DNA from: Planctomycetota bacterium
Lineage (GTDB): Bacteria > Planctomycetota > Planctomycetia > Pirellulales > Pirellulaceae
DNA length: 6,036 nt
Reading direction: 5' to 3'
NCBI GenBank assembly: GCA_024274855.1
Contig: JAJSAJ010000638.1
Span: forward strand, 1-6,036
The position numbers were made by a program, and so were the translations under genes. Below the pieces are notes generated by a model. The model was not told where the DNA came from. It searched no databases and worked only from the letters and a program-made list of their open reading frames with translations. Positions 1 to 5,815 of this stretch are shown here, in pieces (the stretch's first letter is position 1; each line of letters starts with the position of its first letter).

Positions 1-24
1 CTACACGGCATTTCCAAAAAGAAG

Positions 25-44
25 CCGCCAGCTTTAGCTGGCGG
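25..44 (-). terminator. Terminator-like hairpin at the left edge
   Basis: The arms CCGCCAGCT (25-33) and AGCTGGCGG (36-44) pair perfectly over 9 bp with a 2-nt loop, or over 8 bp with a TTTA loop. On the + strand no T-run follows. Read on the minus strand, the hairpin is followed by CTTCTTTTTGG, so the T-rich tail fits transcription running leftward. No credible minus-strand gene lies to its right in this window. It may instead be the weak end of a + strand gene lying before position 1, or a bidirectional element. The hairpin is seen directly; its role and direction are inferred. Confidence 0.45.
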
Positions 45-112
45 AGTAGTCACACAGTAAACCTACCTGCGTGTTGTGTGGAAGATTTTTCTTGGAATCT
101 CAGAAACTGCTC

Positions 113-141
113 TTGACGCACGCGTGGCTGCCCAGTATTTA
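113..141 (+). promoter_or_regulatory. Candidate sigma70-type promoter for the secretin gene
   Basis: TTGACG (113-118) matches the -35 consensus TTGACA at 5 of 6 positions. A 17-bp spacer separates it from the AT-rich TATTTA (136-141), which matches TATAAT only at its first three positions. Transcription would start near 148 and leave a leader of about 220 nt before the TTG start at 367. Spacing and the -35 are good and the -10 is weak, so this is the best candidate in the upstream region rather than a firm call. Confidence 0.35.
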
Positions 142-353
142 ACGCCTCTCTTCTACCAATAATTTCCCTGTCAACGGTTGTCGGAACCCATCAGCGGCGA
201 CCAAGCACGTCAATCCATCGCACGACCAAGCTGTGTATCCACGCGCGTTTGCGCCACTAGCGGGCGTAGTGCGGGTGGCATGGGCGTGTGAGGAATGTGG
301 CGTGTGGCCGGAGCGTATCCGGCAGCAGTCAAAGGGTTTCGTGCATCTCGAAG

Positions 354-359
354 AAGGAG
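354..359 (+). promoter_or_regulatory. Shine-Dalgarno that sets the secretin start at TTG 367
   Basis: AAGGAG (354-359) lies 7 nt before the TTG at 367, the ideal spacing for a ribosome binding site. The more upstream in-frame ATG at 295 has only a TGAGGA touching it, too close to work well. Starting at 367 also yields a compact, normal signal peptide. This site therefore favours TTG 367 over ATG 295. Confidence 0.7.
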
Positions 360-366
360 AAGCGCG

Positions 367-3300
367 TTGAGAACGACCGCGAAACGACTTGGCTGGTGCG
401 CAGCTCTCGGGCTGACGCTCTCTGTATCGTCAGTTTTTGCCGGAGCCATTCCATGGCCTGGCGGGACTCACGTCATTGCGATTGCCACGGGCCAGCTTGG
501 CTCGGGCAACCAATCTGCAAACCGCCGTGTAGCCGACCAATGGCTCCGGCAAGCGCGCGAGGCGATGAAAACCGGAAACATCGACCTCGCCGAGCATTAC
601 CTGGAGCGTGCCGAAAAAATGAACGTTCGGTACGACTCGGTCTTTGCGCGCATGAAGGACACGCCGATCAAAGTTCGGAAGGACCTGCTGAAGATGCGTG
701 CTGAAGGTGGACAGGCGAAACCGAAAACCGGTTCGGCGTTAACCAGATTGCTGCATCCCAACGCGTCACAGGCTCCGCCGACGGACGCGTACGGCGGCGG
801 CAATCGTCTGCCGACCACCGACACGAGTCGTCCGACGACCGCGCCGGCTGCTGGCCGACTGACAAGTGGTCCCGGCAAGGGGCCGACGCAAGTGCGCAGT
901 CGAGACCTGTTGTTAGCCGCCCGCGAGGCATTGGCCAACGGCGACACGCAACGAGCCGAACTGCTTGTCGGCCAATGCAAGGGGCTGGGACTGACCTACC
1001 CGATGCATGAAGATTCGCCGGAAAAAATTGAAACGTTGATCCGCAAGGCCAAGTCTTTTGGACACGGTCCGGCCAATGGTATGGATCCGAAGGTCTACAC
1101 TCGGAGCTTTGCGCAGTTCTTGATGGATCAAGGGGCCGGTTTGCTACGATACGGTAAGTTCACCGAATCGCGTCGAATGGCTCAGCAGGCGAAGGACTTG
1201 CGAGCGGAATACGGTCAATTCGACCGGACCCCCGATCAATTACTGCAACAAATTGCCGCAGCTCGACGTGCCAGCACCGGCGCGCCCCAAAACGCGGTTG
1301 GCCGGCAGTTGTCGGATGTCCGCACGAACGAGCCACCACGGCGGCTACCGCAAGTCGGGACTGCCGGCGGCGGTCGCAAAGTCGAAGCGGTTCGGCTGGT
1401 CGCCCAGGCACAAGCCGCACTCGATCGCAATGATTTGGCAACTGCCAAGCGACTTGCTGAACAAGCCCAAGGCATGGTGCCGGATGCAGCCTATTCGGGA
1501 ACTGAAACGCGACCTTGGGAGGTTCTTCTGGAAGTCAACAAGGCGATGAACAGTCGAGATGCGGCTGTGTTGCAAGCCGGTTTCCAGCGGGGCAACCAGG
1601 CATACCCGGTGAGGCAGGCGACCACGGCAGGTACGCCAGCCAACGGGCCAGGCCGTTATCCAGTCGCTCAGGGCATTTATAACCCGGCAAAGGACGCGAC
1701 CAGAAACGTTGCGGCCCAAGCGACCTCGCCGACTCCGGCCACCGCGTCCGGAACACCAACGCCCAAGAAGGCAAGTGCCGGCGAGCGACTCTTTCGGGAC
1801 GGCATGCAGGCTCTTAGCCAACGTGATGCCGAAACAGCTCTTCGCCATTTCCGCGAGGCCTGGAAGTTCGAAAAGGAACTCGACCCGGCCACGCGTCAGC
1901 AGTTGCAAGACAAGCTGACATTGTTGCAACCGGGCGTAAGACCGGATAAAGCCGGCTCACAGCCTTCAACTCTTGAAGCCGTTGATGCCAAACAACATCT
2001 GCTACGCCAAAAGCTGTACCGAGAAATCACCAGCGAACAGGCGGAGGCACAACAGATTAGCAAAGATGATCCGAAAGGCGCCTTGGCGCGTCTCGAACAA
2101 CTTCGTGTGCGGGTCAGCGAGTCCGAAGTAGATCCCGGCTCGAAAAAACAGCTGCTTACGCTAGTCGATCGGAATATCGATAGCTTGCAGCAATACATCG
2201 AGACCAACCGATCGGCGATCGACTTGGCTGAACAAAATGCCGAAGTACTTCAAAGCGTCTCACTCGACAGCCAGCGACGCCAGGAAGTTCGCGAAAAAAT
2301 TGCCCAGCTGGTGGAAGAGTTCAACCAGTTACTGGACGAGAAACGGTACCCCGAAGCAGAAATGATTGCCAAGAAAGCGCGTGAACTCGATCCGGAATCC
2401 GCAGTCGTGCAGAGCTTGATGTGGAAAAGCCGCTTCGTGCGACGTGTCCAGGAGCAAGTGGCGATTGACGAGCGGAAGGAACAAGGTTTCTACGACCAAA
2501 TGACTTCCGTTCACGCTTCCTCCGAGCCGTTTGATGATTCACGTCCAATTCAGTTCGGCGATCCGACGCAATGGGAACAGATGTCGATCAGTCGTAAATC
2601 GTTGCTGGAACAGCAGCGTCAACGGCTGACCGAAGCGGAGATCGAAATCCAGAAAGCGATGAAGAACAAGGTGGACGTGAAGTTCACCGATCGACCGCTT
2701 TCGGAAGTTCTGGACGTTCTGAGCGAATTGTCGAGCGTCCCGATCGTCTTGGATCCGGTTGGGTTGGCCGCGGAAGGCGTGACCAGCGAGAGTCCAGTCA
2801 CCATTCGGCTGAACGGGCAAATCTCGCTCCGAAGTGCCTTGAACTTGATCCTTGAACCTCTTCGGCTTAGTTTTGTCATTCAAAACGAAGTGTTGCGAGT
2901 CACGAGTGAGCAAACACGCGACTCCAATACGTACACCCAAGTGTACAATGTGGCGGACCTCGTGATTCCGATCCCCAACTTCGTACCTGGGTACGGGACA
3001 GGGCTGTCGGGAGCGATACGGTATGCCCATGACGCGCTCGGGTACGGCAATGGCTCCGCGACTTTGGGCGCCACGCCGTTCACGGTGGCTGCCAACGATA
3101 ACCAGGCGGCTATGAACAACACGTCCGTCCTGGCGCAATTAGGCGCTGCCGGACTCGCGTCGTCCATGTCCTCGAAATCGCCTCAGCCAATGGGCCAGGG
3201 ACCGGGAGGACTCGGTGGAGCCGCGTTGGCTGACTTCGATACATTGATCGACCTGATCACCAGCACGATCGCACCAGACTCGTGGACGGATGTCGGTGGC

Positions 3301-3621
3301 TCGGGGGCCATCGAGCCGTTTCCGACGAACCTGAGCCTGGTAATCAGCCAGACGCAGGAAGTGCATGAGCAGATTGCCGATCTGCTGGACCAGCTCCGTC
3401 GCCTGCAAGATCTGCAAGTGACGATCGAAGTGCGCTTTATTACGCTGAACGACAATTTCTTCGAACGCCTTGGAATCGACTTCGACTTTTCGATCGATGA
3501 CAATGTTAACGTCGATCGAATCCGTGGATCAGATCGATCCGGCGGACTCGGCGACGACGAAGGCCCCTCGGTCGTGTTTGGCCTGTCGCAAAGTGGTCCA
3601 ACACAGACGCTCGATCTCTAG
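367..3621 (+). CDS. Type II/III secretion-family secretin, N-terminal part, ending at an in-frame amber codon
   Basis: This is the first 1084 residues of a secretin, the protein whose multimer forms the outer-membrane pore of type II secretion and type IV pilus-like systems. The chosen start is TTG 367 (good Shine-Dalgarno); the longest frame starts at ATG 295 and adds 24 Arg-rich residues. Numbering is from TTG. Residues 1-27 form a signal peptide: basic RTTAKR, hydrophobic core, VFA/AGA cleavage sites. Five degenerate helical repeats start near residues 59, 178, 244, 338 and 472 (pattern A..AL..GD...A..L...A), joined by Pro/Ala/Gly-rich linkers. A charged helical region covers 539-768 and includes a sixth TPR-like unit near 649-688. 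A secretin N-type domain (VDVKFTDRPLSEVLDVL onward) spans about 769-850. A Gly/Ala/Ser-rich insert (872-955) precedes the second half of a short N domain (956-1015). The pore domain begins near 1018 (VTIEVRFITLNDNFFERLG). TAG at 3619-3621 would cut the protein just inside the pore domain and remove most of the barrel. The same frame continues directly afterwards. Membership of the secretin family is firm; the specific machine it serves is unknown. Confidence 0.9.
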   Translation: MRTTAKRLGWCAALGLTLSVSSVFAGAIPWPGGTHVIAIATGQLGSGNQSANRRVADQWLRQAREAMKTGNIDLAEHYLERAEKMNVRYDSVFARMKDTPIKVRKDLLKMRAEGGQAKPKTGSALTRLLHPNASQAPPTDAYGGGNRLPTTDTSRPTTAPAAGRLTSGPGKGPTQVRSRDLLLAAREALANGDTQRAELLVGQCKGLGLTYPMHEDSPEKIETLIRKAKSFGHGPANGMDPKVYTRSFAQFLMDQGAGLLRYGKFTESRRMAQQAKDLRAEYGQFDRTPDQLLQQIAAARRASTGAPQNAVGRQLSDVRTNEPPRRLPQVGTAGGGRKVEAVRLVAQAQAALDRNDLATAKRLAEQAQGMVPDAAYSGTETRPWEVLLEVNKAMNSRDAAVLQAGFQRGNQAYPVRQATTAGTPANGPGRYPVAQGIYNPAKDATRNVAAQATSPTPATASGTPTPKKASAGERLFRDGMQALSQRDAETALRHFREAWKFEKELDPATRQQLQDKLTLLQPGVRPDKAGSQPSTLEAVDAKQHLLRQKLYREITSEQAEAQQISKDDPKGALARLEQLRVRVSESEVDPGSKKQLLTLVDRNIDSLQQYIETNRSAIDLAEQNAEVLQSVSLDSQRRQEVREKIAQLVEEFNQLLDEKRYPEAEMIAKKARELDPESAVVQSLMWKSRFVRRVQEQVAIDERKEQGFYDQMTSVHASSEPFDDSRPIQFGDPTQWEQMSISRKSLLEQQRQRLTEAEIEIQKAMKNKVDVKFTDRPLSEVLDVLSELSSVPIVLDPVGLAAEGVTSESPVTIRLNGQISLRSALNLILEPLRLSFVIQNEVLRVTSEQTRDSNTYTQVYNVADLVIPIPNFVPGYGTGLSGAIRYAHDALGYGNGSATLGATPFTVAANDNQAAMNNTSVLAQLGAAGLASSMSSKSPQPMGQGPGGLGGAALADFDTLIDLITSTIAPDSWTDVGGSGAIEPFPTNLSLVISQTQEVHEQIADLLDQLRRLQDLQVTIEVRFITLNDNFFERLGIDFDFSIDDNVNVDRIRGSDRSGGLGDDEGPSVVFGLSQSGPTQTLDL
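3619..3621 (+). other. In-frame amber codon interrupting the secretin
   Basis: The frame reads ...QTLDL-TAG-FTQGSFDAALPQFGG... with no frame change on either side. The stop is codon 1085 of 1341 counted from TTG 367. CAG (Gln) differs from TAG by one C-to-T transition and would give LDLQFTQGSF, which fits the alternating pattern of a beta strand, so a Gln codon is the likely ancestral state. The stop is seen directly; the ancestral residue is inferred. No selenocysteine- or pyrrolysine-type context is recognisable next to it. Confidence 0.9.
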
Positions 3622-4392
3622 TTTACTCAGGGCAGCTTCGATGCCGCATTGCCTCAGTTCGGCGGATTCGACACGGCTACGGCAGCAAACTTTGGATTCG
3701 CGATTCTGAGCGATATCGAAGTCTTTATGTTGCTTCAGGCCGCCCAGGGTGACCAGCGGACGAATGTGCTGCAGGCTCCCAAAGTCACTCTGTTCAATGG
3801 ACAACTGGCAACCGTCCAGGATACCGCTCAAAGGCCGTTCGTTACGGGGATCATTCCCGTCGTCGGAGACTTTGCCGCAGCCCAACAGCCGGTGGTTGTG
3901 GTGCTGAGTGAAGGTACGCAACTGAGTGTTCAGGCGGTCGTTTCATCCGATCGACGGTTCGTTCGCCTGACTCTGGTCCCCTTCTTCAGCCGGATCGGAC
4001 CGGTCGAGACGTTTACCTATGATGGTGAAACGACGACCGATACCGGTACGATTGTGACAGGTCCAGAAGGCAACGAACAGGGACGTGACAACACCGTAAT
4101 CTCGCAACGAGGTTCGACGGTTCAGCTGCCAACATTCATCTCAACCAGTGTGTCAACGACAGTCAGTGTTCCAGACGGTGGAACCGTGCTGCTAGGTGGC
4201 ATCAAGCGAATGAGTGAAGGACGGACCGAACGCGGCGTTCCCATGCTCAGTAAACTGCCGTATATAAATCGGCTGTTTAAGAACGTGGGCATCGGCCGCG
4301 AAACGGAAAGCCTTATGATGATGGTTACGCCACGTATCATCATTCAAGAGGAAGAAGAAGCGAACCAGACAGGTTATCCAAAGTCGCAATAA
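3622..4392 (+). CDS. Secretin C-terminal pore domain, in frame with the upstream part
   Basis: These 256 codons continue the secretin after the amber codon in the same frame. Visible elements are the pore-domain strand region FGFAILSDIEVFMLLQAAQG, the segment NVLQAPKVTLFNGQLATV (from 3763), and a variable loop around TYDGETTTDTGTIV. The hallmark secretin signature follows: VPDGGTVLLGG from 4168, then ERGVPMLSKLPYINRLF and LMMMVTPRII. The protein ends in an acidic tail (EEEEA) at TAA 4390-4392. Taken alone this piece lacks a signal peptide and periplasmic domains and could not work as a secretin. The first in-frame start-type codon is TTG at 3649, with no Shine-Dalgarno, so separate translation is unlikely. 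It is best read as the second half of one gene (367-4392, 1341 codons) that is either a fresh pseudogene, mis-sequenced, or read through. The signature is fully preserved, which suggests little time without selection. Confidence 0.88.
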   Translation, partial: FTQGSFDAALPQFGGFDTATAANFGFAILSDIEVFMLLQAAQGDQRTNVLQAPKVTLFNGQLATVQDTAQRPFVTGIIPVVGDFAAAQQPVVVVLSEGTQLSVQAVVSSDRRFVRLTLVPFFSRIGPVETFTYDGETTTDTGTIVTGPEGNEQGRDNTVISQRGSTVQLPTFISTSVSTTVSVPDGGTVLLGGIKRMSEGRTERGVPMLSKLPYINRLFKNVGIGRETESLMMMVTPRIIIQEEEEANQTGYPKSQ

Positions 4393-4422
4393 CCGAGTCG
4401 ACCAAATTGGATAAGCAATCCT

Positions 4423-4463
4423 GCCGCCGGTGTGCACAAAGCACACCGGCGGCTTTATTATTT
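4423..4463 (+). terminator. Intrinsic terminator of the secretin gene
   Basis: GCCGCCGGTGTGC (4423-4435) and GCACACCGGCGGC (4441-4453) form a perfect 13-bp GC-rich stem with an ACAAA loop. The T-rich tail TTTATTATTT (4454-4463) follows at once. It begins 30 nt after the secretin's TAA stop. This is a textbook rho-independent terminator and separates the secretin from everything downstream. Confidence 0.92.
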
Positions 4464-4525
4464 GCCGGCCGTGCCGGTCCGCGTTTTGGAAAACGTTCTT
4501 TAGGCCGTGATCGTTAGCTGGCCAA

Positions 4526-4608
4526 CGAGAGGGCGCGGCTCCTGCCGAGCCGGTGAAAAATGCCGATTTTGGGTGGCGTTACGACTCGGCAGGAACTTCG
4601 CTTTCCTG
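4526..4608. repeat. Imperfect 24-bp inverted repeat with a 35-nt centre
   Basis: The left arm (4526-4549) begins CGAGAGGGCGCGGC and ends TCCTGCCGAG. The right arm (4585-4608), read on the minus strand, begins CAGGAAAGCGAAGT and ends in the same TCCTGCCGAG. The inner 10 bp are identical and 17 of 24 positions match overall. Four of the seven mismatches would be G-U pairs in RNA, so a transcript could pair at 21 of 24 positions. The outer half of each arm resembles the tandem repeat at the right edge of the window. It looks like a dispersed intergenic repeat unit; there is no transposase in or near it. Confidence 0.6.
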
Positions 4609-4689
4609 TGTGGTGGACCACGTTACGGTCAAGGTCCGTTCTTTCCTTGATATCTCGGTAACGACCTTCGACGTTGGTCGTATGGAGCT

Positions 4690-4711
4690 AACCGGACGGT
4701 TTCCGGTTTTT
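4690..4711 (+). terminator. Hairpin with short T-run, possible terminator
   Basis: AACCGGA (4690-4696) pairs with TCCGGTT (4702-4708) around a CGGTT loop, and the T-run extends to 4711 (TTTTT at 4707-4711, then CC). It has the form of a weak intrinsic terminator on the + strand, but no coding gene precedes it after the strong terminator at 4423-4463. It could end a small RNA or act as a backup terminator. Confidence 0.35.
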
Positions 4712-4819
4712 CCAGCATCCGACGACACGTCCGCATGAAAAAGATGTTATAAGTAGAGGTTTAGAATCGGCTTGGTACGTGCTTGACACGTCCCTTCGTC
4801 GCATACCCAACGGCTGCCA

Positions 4820-4838
4820 CCCCCCCCCTGCTTAGGGG
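4820..4838. repeat. C9 homopolymer with adjoining G4
   Basis: Nine consecutive C residues occupy 4820-4828, followed by TGCTTA and GGGG (4835-4838). The last four C and the G4 could form a short hairpin. Such a run is prone to slippage in the cell and to miscounting in sequencing. It lies in non-coding DNA about 350 nt before the lipoprotein start. Confidence 0.6.
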
Positions 4839-5091
4839 AGGTAAGGAATAAATTCCTCGGCGAAAGGCTCTGCTTAACTAGAGGGAGATTCTGAAAAAGA
4901 GGTCGTCAACAGGGCGTACCTCGCTGGATTCGTTTACGATGGTCGTCATCGCACGAGTTCGGCATGTCTTTCGCAGGCGGGATGCCGATGCTGTTTGATC
5001 GTGCTATTGTGGAACGCTGTGAGTTTCAGGCTGCAACATCAAGTTGGTCACATCGTCGATTGGCGTGAAGCCAGGTTGCTGGTGCGTTCGT

Positions 5092-5106
5092 GGGGGTTCA
5101 GCCCCC
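5092..5106. other. G5/C5 hairpin upstream of the lipoprotein
   Basis: GGGGG (5092-5096), a TTCAG loop and CCCCC (5102-5106) form a compact perfect stem 77 nt before the lipoprotein ATG. No T-run follows, so it is not a standard intrinsic terminator. If transcription starts further upstream, it would sit in the 5' leader. Role unknown. Confidence 0.35.
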
Positions 5107-5172
5107 GAGGTGGGTCGCAAACAAGCTGTTGCAGTCGTTTGACCCGTTATTGTGGTACGTGTTTGATTACTT

Positions 5173-5179
5173 AGGAGGT
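5173..5179 (+). promoter_or_regulatory. Strong Shine-Dalgarno of the lipoprotein gene
   Basis: AGGAGGT (5173-5179) is a near-perfect complement of the 16S rRNA 3' end and lies 4-5 nt before ATG 5184. It supports this start and suggests efficient translation. Confidence 0.8.
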
Positions 5180-5183
5180 TAAC

Positions 5184-5705
5184 ATGTTCAGTGCAAAGTG
5201 GAGACTGATTGTTGGTTTGGTTGTGATTGCCGGTATGGTGGGGTGCACGAAAGGTGATTCCGGTCAGGCCAAGACAGAGAAGGCCTCCGGAACGGTGACG
5301 TATAAGGGGAAACCAGTAGAGGGTGCGACGGTCACATTCGTTCCGGACACCGCTGACAAGCCCGCTGCCGTCGCACGAACCGACGCATCCGGCAAGTTCG
5401 TCTTAATGACTTACGACACGGGTGATGGTGCGGTCATTGGCACGTATAAGGTGAAGATCGCCAAGACCAGCGCGCCCGATCCGGCCGCCGCTGCAGGTGC
5501 CGCGCCAGATGATCCGGACGCGGCGTACGCGGCCATGGAGAAGGCGGGCGTTGATGTTATGGGCGGAGGTACTATCGATCCCTCGAAAATGCCGAAAGCG
5601 AAGGACCTGATTCCCGCCAAATATGGGAATGCCGACACATCGGGTTTAATTGCAAATGTGACAAAAGGTGGCAAGAACGAATTTACTTTTAATCTGGAAG
5701 ACTAG
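5184..5705 (+). CDS. Planctomycete-type lipoprotein with a transthyretin-like / carboxypeptidase-regulatory-like domain
   Basis: This encodes a 173-residue predicted lipoprotein. Residues 1-20 are a lipoprotein signal peptide with basic KWR and a hydrophobic core, and the lipobox MVGC makes Cys21 the likely lipidated residue. A short polar linker leads to a small beta-sandwich domain of the carboxypeptidase-regulatory-like type (about 34-94): SGTVTYKGKPVEGATVTF, then RTDASGKFVL and GAVIGTYKVKI. An Ala/Asp-rich insert (about 97-125) follows, then a conserved-looking C-terminal strand region, LIPAKYGNADTSGLIANV to EFTFNLED. Short lipoproteins of this kind are abundant in planctomycetes and usually lack an assigned function; a structural or binding role at the cell envelope is a guess. 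There is no catalytic motif. The start is fixed by the strong ribosome binding site and the signal peptide. The gene ends at TAG (5703-5705) and stands alone in the window, behind a 790-nt gap from the secretin stop. Confidence 0.9.
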   Translation: MFSAKWRLIVGLVVIAGMVGCTKGDSGQAKTEKASGTVTYKGKPVEGATVTFVPDTADKPAAVARTDASGKFVLMTYDTGDGAVIGTYKVKIAKTSAPDPAAAAGAAPDDPDAAYAAMEKAGVDVMGGGTIDPSKMPKAKDLIPAKYGNADTSGLIANVTKGGKNEFTFNLED

Positions 5706-5750
5706 CCGCCCAGACGGAATGTGACGGTTCTTGGACGCGAAGCGAACACC

Positions 5751-5815
5751 GGCGGCAGCATTGTGCGGTTTCGCGGGCCTGTCAGGCCCGCGAAACCGCA
5801 GTGCATGCCGCTTTT
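5751..5815 (+). terminator. Long hairpin, probable terminator of the lipoprotein gene
   Basis: TGCGGTTTCGCGGGCCT (5764-5780) and its exact complement (5784-5800) form a 17-bp perfect stem with a GTC loop. Below a small internal loop the pairing resumes: GCGGCAGC (5752-5759) against GCATGCCGC (5803-5811) with one bulged A. TTTT (5812-5815) follows the full stem. The complete structure is a large terminator-like hairpin 46 nt after the stop codon. The T-run is short and interrupted, so termination strength is uncertain; it could also be an mRNA-stabilising 3' structure. Confidence 0.6.

Larger units (their letters stand above)
4464..5183. other. Long intergenic region without a credible gene
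   Basis: About 720 nt lie between the secretin terminator and the lipoprotein start. The longest + strand frame (GTG 4553 to 4738) has no ribosome binding site, no recognisable domain, and runs through an inverted repeat and a terminator-like hairpin, so I do not call it. The region holds the inverted-repeat element at 4526-4608, a hairpin with T-run at 4690-4711, a C9 run at 4820-4828, a 6-bp hairpin CGGCAT/ATGCCG at 4960-4987 and a G5/C5 hairpin at 5092-5106. A perfect TTGACA at 4783-4788 has no acceptable -10 at normal distance. It may hold a small RNA or a long 5' leader, but nothing proves it. Confidence 0.6.

Noticed and set aside
1345..1929. 194-residue minus-strand open frame inside the secretin
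   Set aside because: It lies entirely opposite a well-supported coding frame. Its sequence shows no domain and looks like the complement of Ala/Gln/Arg-rich codons.
2539..3138. 199-residue minus-strand open frame inside the secretin
   Set aside because: It is antisense to the secretin N domain, which has clear family sequence on the + strand; no start signal or domain supports the minus frame.
3649..4392. Independent gene starting at TTG 3649
   Set aside because: No Shine-Dalgarno precedes the TTG, and clear pore-domain sequence in the same frame begins before it. The product would be a pore domain fragment without a signal peptide. It is better explained as the continuation of the secretin after the amber codon.
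4553..4738. Possible 61-residue + strand protein with GTG start
   Set aside because: No ribosome binding site, no recognisable domain or signal; it crosses the inverted-repeat right arm and the hairpin at 4690-4711.
4783..4788. Perfect -35 box TTGACA
   Set aside because: No acceptable -10 hexamer lies 15-19 nt downstream, where the sequence is C-rich.
5139..5167. Promoter TTGACC - 17 bp - TTTGAT before the lipoprotein
   Set aside because: The start of transcription would fall on or after the Shine-Dalgarno at 5173-5179, leaving no usable leader.
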